From Campylobacterales bacterium (GTDB lineage: Bacteria > Campylobacterota > Campylobacteria > Campylobacterales > Sulfurovaceae), in NCBI GenBank assembly GCA_016937075.1, contig JAFGWQ010000087.1:1-11713 (forward strand): a DNA stretch of 11,713 nucleotides, read 5' to 3'. Both the position numbers and the translations under genes were made by a program. Positions 7,783 to 11,713 of the stretch are shown one piece after another (position 1 is the stretch's first letter; each line of letters opens with the position of its first letter). The notes below the pieces were generated by a model. The model was not told the origin of the DNA. It did not search any database and was given only the letters and a program-made list of their open reading frames with translations.

Positions 7783-7788
7783 ATTGTA
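7783..7788 (-). promoter_or_regulatory. Predicted -10 box (TACAAT) for bamD-lon
   Basis: The minus strand reads TACAAT at 7788-7783, about 25 bases before the bamD ATG, with a T-rich block (TTTTTTGGG) about 17 bases further upstream in place of a -35. Both the position and the lack of a -35 suit a Campylobacterota sigma-70 promoter. A single hexamer in AT-rich DNA is weak evidence. Confidence 0.4.
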
Positions 7789-7867
7789 TCCTAGTATCAT
7801 ACCCAAAAAAGGTAAAAAGTTTATGATTTTCGTTACAATACTTATAACAGAATCATTCAATTCGCAC

Positions 7868-7910
7868 TAGATCATATTTGATAGGGTATTTAACGATAAA
7901 TAGATCAAAT
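7868..7910. repeat. TAGATCA direct repeat and ATTTGAT/ATCAAAT inverted repeat in the bamD-proC divergent region
   Basis: TAGATCA occurs at 7868-7874 and again at 7901-7907, 33 bp apart, about three helical turns. Overlapping these, ATTTGAT (7876-7882) is the exact inverse of ATCAAAT (7904-7910). They lie between the predicted bamD and proC promoters. They could be an operator for either gene or chance in AT-rich DNA. The rest of the 215-bp gap also holds an imperfect nested hairpin at 7823-7856 (ATGATT with AATCAT, GTTA with TAAC). Confidence 0.35.
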
Positions 7911-7931
7911 CTTTAGCGTTTAAAGTCCATT

Positions 7932-7937
7932 TAGAAT
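7932..7937 (+). promoter_or_regulatory. Predicted -10 box (TAGAAT) for proC
   Basis: TAGAAT lies 40 bases before the proC ATG and is preceded by AT-rich DNA without a clear -35. A good ribosome site, AAGGAG at 7966-7971, follows. The hexamer is one mismatch from consensus, so the call is tentative. Confidence 0.4.
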
Positions 7938-7976
7938 GATAAAGTTGAAAAGAATTTAATTTTTTAAGGAGAATCG

Positions 7977-8732
7977 ATGAAGCTAACCATTATAGGAAGC
8001 GGCTCAATGGCTACAGCACTAAGCATAGGGCTTCAAAAACATTATGAATTAGAGGTTGTTGCCAAAGATATATCAAAAGCCAAACTTCTTGCTTCCAAAC
8101 TAAATAAACCGCTAGACATCTATCCTCTAAACAATTATGACATTACCGGCAAAACCATACTTTTGTGTGTAAAGCCTTATGCGCTAGATGAAGTAGCTGC
8201 GAATTTAAAAGGAGAGGCAACTTCTCTTATATCTATATTGGCAAGCACCCCTATCAAAACTTTGTTCGATGCTATAAATGCAAAACACATAGTTCGAGCT
8301 ATGCCGAATGTTTCAGCTGCCTTTGGAGCTTCTACTACTACGCTTGTGGGTTCTCATGATTTAAAAAATGAAGCTTTAAAGATATTTGAAAGCATAGGAG
8401 ATGCATTTTGGCTTAAGAGTGAAAAAGAGCTTGACATAGCTACGGCTATCGCGGGAAGCGGGCCAGCATATTTAGCGCTCATTGCTGAAGCAATGATGGA
8501 TGGTGGAGTTAAACAAGGGCTTCAAAGAGACGATAGTATGAAATTGGTTCGCTCACTGTTTAAAGGTTTTGCGCCACTATTGGCCAACTCACATCCGGCA
8601 CTTATCAAAGATAGCGTAATGAGTCCTGCCGGCACGACTGCGGCTGGATATGCTGCGTTAGAAGAATGTGGCGTAAGGGATGCATTTATAAAAGCTATTG
8701 AGTGTGCATATAAAGTTACACAGAAGAAATAA
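7977..8732 (+). CDS. proC: Pyrroline-5-carboxylate reductase
   Basis: ProC catalyses the last step of proline biosynthesis, the NAD(P)H-dependent reduction of 1-pyrroline-5-carboxylate, in the cytoplasm. The 251-residue product starts with a Rossmann nucleotide-binding fold (IIGSGSMATAL, residues 5-15). It then has VRAMPN (106-111), the AGSGPAY segment (159-165), and the C-terminal dimerisation signature MSPAGTTAAGYAALEE (215-230). The length is slightly below the usual 260-280 residues, but no motif is missing. The start is fixed by AAGGAG at 7966-7971, 5 nt before the ATG. It is a single-gene unit on the plus strand, divergent from bamD. In Campylobacter, as I recall it, fliW stands between bamD and proC and a competence pseudopilin (ctsT) follows proC; here fliW is missing and an exported protein follows. 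Confidence 0.97.
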   Translation: MKLTIIGSGSMATALSIGLQKHYELEVVAKDISKAKLLASKLNKPLDIYPLNNYDITGKTILLCVKPYALDEVAANLKGEATSLISILASTPIKTLFDAINAKHIVRAMPNVSAAFGASTTTLVGSHDLKNEALKIFESIGDAFWLKSEKELDIATAIAGSGPAYLALIAEAMMDGGVKQGLQRDDSMKLVRSLFKGFAPLLANSHPALIKDSVMSPAGTTAAGYAALEECGVRDAFIKAIECAYKVTQKK

Positions 8733-8802
8733 AACAGTTATTTTGTCGCTCCATATGCTTCGCTTTGTGTAATAATTGAATCATGAGATAAATTTAGAAT
8801 AA

Positions 8803-8857
8803 GTGGGATCTACGCCTTGTGCTTGGATGACGGGCGGCTCATCCTTCTGCCTTCTCT
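8803..8857. other. GC-rich island with a 6-bp inverted repeat in the proC downstream gap
   Basis: Within the 205-bp gap between proC and the next gene, this stretch is markedly richer in G and C than the flanking DNA. It holds GGATGA (8825-8830) and its exact inverse TCATCC (8839-8844) around an 8-nt GC-rich loop. No T run follows, so it is not a typical intrinsic terminator. The minus strand is open here but shows no recognisable protein. It may be a remnant of a lost gene, a structured leader element, or nothing. The rest of the gap is AT-rich, with the candidate promoter at its right end. Confidence 0.35.
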
Positions 8858-8871
8858 TAATAAATCTTTAA

Positions 8872-8899
8872 TTGATTTCCTACTATTATTATATATAAG
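8872..8899 (+). promoter_or_regulatory. Predicted promoter for the large exported protein
   Basis: TTGATT (8872-8877) and TATAAG (8894-8899) are 16 bases apart, within an AT-rich run. The predicted start of transcription near 8906 leaves a short leader of about 30 nt before the ACG at 8938. The site is well placed, but the -35 may be accidental in this group of bacteria. Confidence 0.45.
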
Positions 8900-8926
8900 C
8901 TGTACACTAGCGGAGTTTGGTACCAA

Positions 8927-8932
8927 AAGGAG
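8927..8932 (+). promoter_or_regulatory. Ribosome binding site AAGGAG that points to an ACG start
   Basis: AAGGAG is followed by 5 nt (ATAAA) and then ACG AAA ACT, where ATG would be expected. The same motif and 5-nt spacing occur before proC. The only earlier start-like codon in frame is TTG at 8917, which lies upstream of this site and has only CGGAG one nt before it, too close to be used well. Confidence 0.6.
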
Positions 8933-8937
8933 ATAAA

Positions 8938-11700
8938 ACGAAAACTTTTCAAGCTTCAAAAAAATGGCTACTCGCCATAGTACCATTGGTTTTTTTGAGT
9001 CTAGCGATATGGGCACTCGCAGACGAAAATCCGCCTCTGCCTATAGTCAATAATGCAGATGATCTTTGTTATGAGCAACCTACCGAACAAGGGTTGATTT
9101 GTCTACTTGGAATATGTTTATTTCACAAAGAAACCGTACCTATTCGAAACCGAGGTGTAGAAAATTTAACAAATGTACAAGCTATTCTCGGCCAAACCAG
9201 CATTCTAAACCTTTCTTTGCTAAATTACGATTGCGGTATAGACAATACAAGCGGTTTTAACCATGATTGCGATTATAAAGATTTACTTGACCCGCTTTTA
9301 GAACTTGATTGGCTGGCGGCACTTTCTCTGTTTCAAGGCGGTATAGTGTATGACATGCCCGATTATGGAGTAGATAATCTTCATTCTATTTATGCACAGG
9401 CTCTTTTAGAGATAGATCTATTTGGTGGACAAAACCTTTATGGTACGTATGTCAAAAATGGAGTACAGTATAGAGGGCGTATAGAATCATGTAGCGCTAT
9501 GCCGATTTCGGTGTATGGCAAATTTAATGTTGAGAGAAACACGGCTGATTATACCAACGGGGATTATAGGCTCTATACTCAAGTAGCAGGCAAACCGTTT
9601 AATCTCCAAGCTGTTTTTTATGCAGATGACTTCATAACAAAAACTGCATTTGACGGCGATACCCAAGTAGAGCTTGTCGATGCCGGCGTTGTGAGCGAAA
9701 CATCCTATACTCCCGCAAACTGCAGAAGCTTCAAATCAATTGATACAAATCAAACCGTATATTTAAAAAATCAGTCAACCGAAGCATTTTCTCTAACCTC
9801 AAATAAAGCTATTAAAAATGCTGCAATGCGACTATGGGTTTTCAAATATGGTGATGACAGCATAGTTGATTATCATTGTGAGCCAGCAGCGTGTTATAAA
9901 AGTATTTATACCCTTTATTACAAAAGATATAACGATTTTACATGCGCTAATTTCTGCAAAACCGACAATGACGACAGAGAATGTCAACAATGCCTAGTAG
10001 CACATCATTCATATGCATACTGCTCTAGAGACAACTTTTCGGTCCGTCCAGATGGACTTAAACTTAGAGTCGGAGATAACAATCAAGGCGCAAACGGAAC
10101 AACAAAATGGATAACAAACAACCAAAATAATCCAGCCACAAAAACCCTGACAAGCGGGTATAATTATCCGATAGAGATAAATGCTACCAAATACAATTCT
10201 AACGCTCTTGCAGCAGGCTATACCAATATCAAAACAAATGAAACTATCATACTAAATAGTGACCTTAGCCTTGCTAAAGCCGCCGGAAATCTGCTAGCAC
10301 TTGCATTTAACGGTAACACTGTGGCATGCAATGATACCACGCATAGACAACTGAAAACAGGTGTAATGCTTAGCGGTACAAATGGTGCAATAGATTTATT
10401 GCGCAGAGACAATACCGGAACTTACGATCTCTGGATGGCTGATAATGTTTGGACACGAGTAGATTGGGATACTGCTATAAAGCCAAACTTTCCGGGATTT
10501 GCAAATCTAACAGATTGCATAACAGACAGCGGTAATTCCGAAGGTGATAAGGTAGGATGTACCACCGGTTCTGATAAAGGCACCGCAAGTTTTAGCAATA
10601 TACCTATTCATTTTGTACCGTACAGCATCAGTGTATCAAATCTAGATATCGGCAATTTGCCTAGAAATGGAGCATCTAATTGGCTCTATATGAGTGATCT
10701 CAGACAAACCCCTGCAATGGCAGTTGATCTAAGCGGAACAATAAGTGCAGTAAATTATAACGGCAGTATCACTACCAATTTTGTAAATGGCTGCGAAGCT
10801 CAAAATGTCAATCTGCAGCTTGATTTTAACAGTTCGGCTTCGGACGTGATGATAACCGAAAATCTAAGCGACCATACGCAAGAAAATATTCAGCTTGGAT
10901 ATAGACTTGAGCTTAATAATGATGGAAACTATACTTATGGGGATGTCAATAAAACTTCTTTTATCTTTGTTTCAAAAACTAAATTTTTTAAAGACAACAA
11001 TGGCACTGCTGCTTTGCAGATACTTTATAATATACCAAAGATTTGGGATAAAGTACTAAATCCTGTTCGCATATTGTATAATAAATTAAAGTCTATGCTT
11101 ATAAATGATGTCGGCTCGGCCATAAGCGCATCGGCAAATATGATCGATAATTTTTATATTGAAGGTAACAATACATACAACCGAGCCTATACGTTCTTTT
11201 ATAGCAGAGTATTTAATCCCTATTCAAAAGATATGCCTACAGTGCTAACATTAAATACGCAGACCACTATGTCCGTATTGGCTTATTGTGATCAAAATTG
11301 CACTCAGTACAGTAGCATATTGGACACATTGGGCAATGCTCCTGATACCAATTGGTATAGAGTAAAAGAACATTTGCCGCATAGTATGGGATGGATACAA
11401 AATCTAAGTCCAAACAAAGCTGCAACATCTATTGTACCAAAGACCGATATAGCATTTGTAAACAATGGCATCACCGACCCTGTAACTATCGGTTATCCTA
11501 TGGATGGGCGCACACAAATAGTACGCATCACCATAGAGCCTGATTTGTGGCTCAAATATCATTCAGATCCTGCACAAAACGGAAATCCATATTTTGATAT
11601 CAAATTTGCCTCACCATCTTACGAATGGTTTGGGGTAGGCAAAACAGGCAATGTAATAGATACAAAACCTACACCAAATCCAAACAGGCTATCATGGTAA
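8938..11700 (+). CDS. Large secreted Cys-rich surface or pilus-associated protein, MshQ/DUF6701-like
   Basis: About 920 residues with a textbook signal peptide: KTFQASKKW, a hydrophobic stretch LLAIVPLVFLSLAIWAL, then cleavage after ALA at about residue 28. The mature part has 20 cysteines and is rich in Asn, Thr and Tyr; seven of the cysteines lie at about 314-362. A CSRDNFSVRPDG segment follows at about 362-373, then beta-type sequence, HFVPYS at about 558-563 and WLYMSDL at about 582-588. FSVRP and F-x-P-Y-x-I/F-x-V segments recur, to my recollection, in large MshQ-like proteins tied to type IV pili or type II secretion in proteobacteria. This link is an inference, not a database match. 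No C-terminal membrane anchor is seen. The start is placed at ACG 8938 from the ribosome site and signal peptide; a TTG at 8917 would add seven residues. It follows proC, where Campylobacter has a competence pseudopilin, which fits a pilus or surface role. The molecular function is unknown. Confidence 0.75.
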   Translation, partial: TKTFQASKKWLLAIVPLVFLSLAIWALADENPPLPIVNNADDLCYEQPTEQGLICLLGICLFHKETVPIRNRGVENLTNVQAILGQTSILNLSLLNYDCGIDNTSGFNHDCDYKDLLDPLLELDWLAALSLFQGGIVYDMPDYGVDNLHSIYAQALLEIDLFGGQNLYGTYVKNGVQYRGRIESCSAMPISVYGKFNVERNTADYTNGDYRLYTQVAGKPFNLQAVFYADDFITKTAFDGDTQVELVDAGVVSETSYTPANCRSFKSIDTNQTVYLKNQSTEAFSLTSNKAIKNAAMRLWVFKYGDDSIVDYHCEPAACYKSIYTLYYKRYNDFTCANFCKTDNDDRECQQCLVAHHSYAYCSRDNFSVRPDGLKLRVGDNNQGANGTTKWITNNQNNPATKTLTSGYNYPIEINATKYNSNALAAGYTNIKTNETIILNSDLSLAKAAGNLLALAFNGNTVACNDTTHRQLKTGVMLSGTNGAIDLLRRDNTGTYDLWMADNVWTRVDWDTAIKPNFPGFANLTDCITDSGNSEGDKVGCTTGSDKGTASFSNIPIHFVPYSISVSNLDIGNLPRNGASNWLYMSDLRQTPAMAVDLSGTISAVNYNGSITTNFVNGCEAQNVNLQLDFNSSASDVMITENLSDHTQENIQLGYRLELNNDGNYTYGDVNKTSFIFVSKTKFFKDNNGTAALQILYNIPKIWDKVLNPVRILYNKLKSMLINDVGSAISASANMIDNFYIEGNNTYNRAYTFFYSRVFNPYSKDMPTVLTLNTQTTMSVLAYCDQNCTQYSSILDTLGNAPDTNWYRVKEHLPHSMGWIQNLSPNKAATSIVPKTDIAFVNNGITDPVTIGYPMDGRTQIVRITIEPDLWLKYHSDPAQNGNPYFDIKFASPSYEWFGVGKTGNVIDTKPTPNPNRLSW

Positions 11701-11713
11701 GAAAAATAAATAT
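11694..11713 (+). CDS. Possible start of the next gene, cut by the window edge
   Basis: An ATG at 11694 opens a frame reading M-V-R-K-I-N to the window end. It overlaps the stop of the large exported protein by 7 bases, a common arrangement for translationally coupled genes. A weak ribosome site (ACAGG, 11684-11688) lies 5 nt upstream. The short basic start would fit a pilin-like or other exported protein, but six residues cannot show this. Confidence 0.4.

Noticed and set aside
8727..8743. AAATAA / TTATTT inverted repeat at the proC stop as a terminator.
   Set aside because: The six-bp stem is all A and T, overlaps the stop codon, and is followed by only a very short T run; it is too weak to call.
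8810..9016. Minus-strand open frame of 68 residues across the gap and the start of the large exported protein.
   Set aside because: It has no ribosome site, overlaps the well-supported signal peptide of the plus-strand gene, and its product shows no recognisable motif. Its C-terminal part, rich in Arg, Ser and Lys, only mirrors the GC-rich island.
1..11713. CRISPR arrays, tRNA or rRNA genes, insertion sequences, attachment sites or phage genes.
   Set aside because: Reading both strands showed no regularly spaced repeats beyond those listed, no cloverleaf or rRNA-like sequence, and no transposase or integrase motif.

Overview
The window looks like a chromosomal segment of a Campylobacterota (epsilonproteobacterial) genome. 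It is AT-rich, the Shine-Dalgarno sites are of the AAGGAG type, and one predicted promoter has a clear TATAAT -10 below a T-rich tract with no recognisable -35. From memory, the block lon / bamD / proC is also the Campylobacter order, where the divergent neighbours are separated by fliW. Here fliW is absent, which would suit a non-flagellated relative such as Sulfurovum. That genus assignment is an inference and cannot be proved from this window.

Layout. (1) Positions 1-1317 hold the 3' three quarters of uvrC (nucleotide excision repair), running in from the left edge. (2) Positions 1448-4626 hold a two-gene operon with its own predicted promoter. It encodes a soluble HPt-like protein, then a membrane hybrid-histidine-kinase-like protein. 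Both have lost the histidine that should carry phosphate (Arg and Tyr replace it). The kinase also lacks the ATP lid and intact glycine boxes, and its second receiver is truncated and lacks its acidic pair. (3) A strong hairpin at 4639-4665 separates this operon from the convergent minus-strand operon bamD-lon (7758 down to 4658), which encodes an outer-membrane assembly lipoprotein and the ATP-dependent Lon protease. (4) A 215-bp divergent control region leads to proC (7977-8732, proline biosynthesis). (5) After a 205-bp gap containing a small GC-rich island comes a ~920-residue secreted, Cys-rich protein that I read as a surface or pilus-associated (MshQ-like) protein. Its best start codon appears to be ACG. 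A further gene may begin at 11694, overlapping its stop.

The housekeeping genes are ordinary. The regions worth a second look are the catalytically degraded two-component pair and the large exported protein. If the pair is conserved in relatives with the same losses, it would be a signalling module that works without phosphotransfer, for instance by binding or conformational coupling. If not, it is a phosphorelay in decay. The sequence alone cannot decide, but both reading frames are long, uninterrupted and preceded by plausible expression signals.
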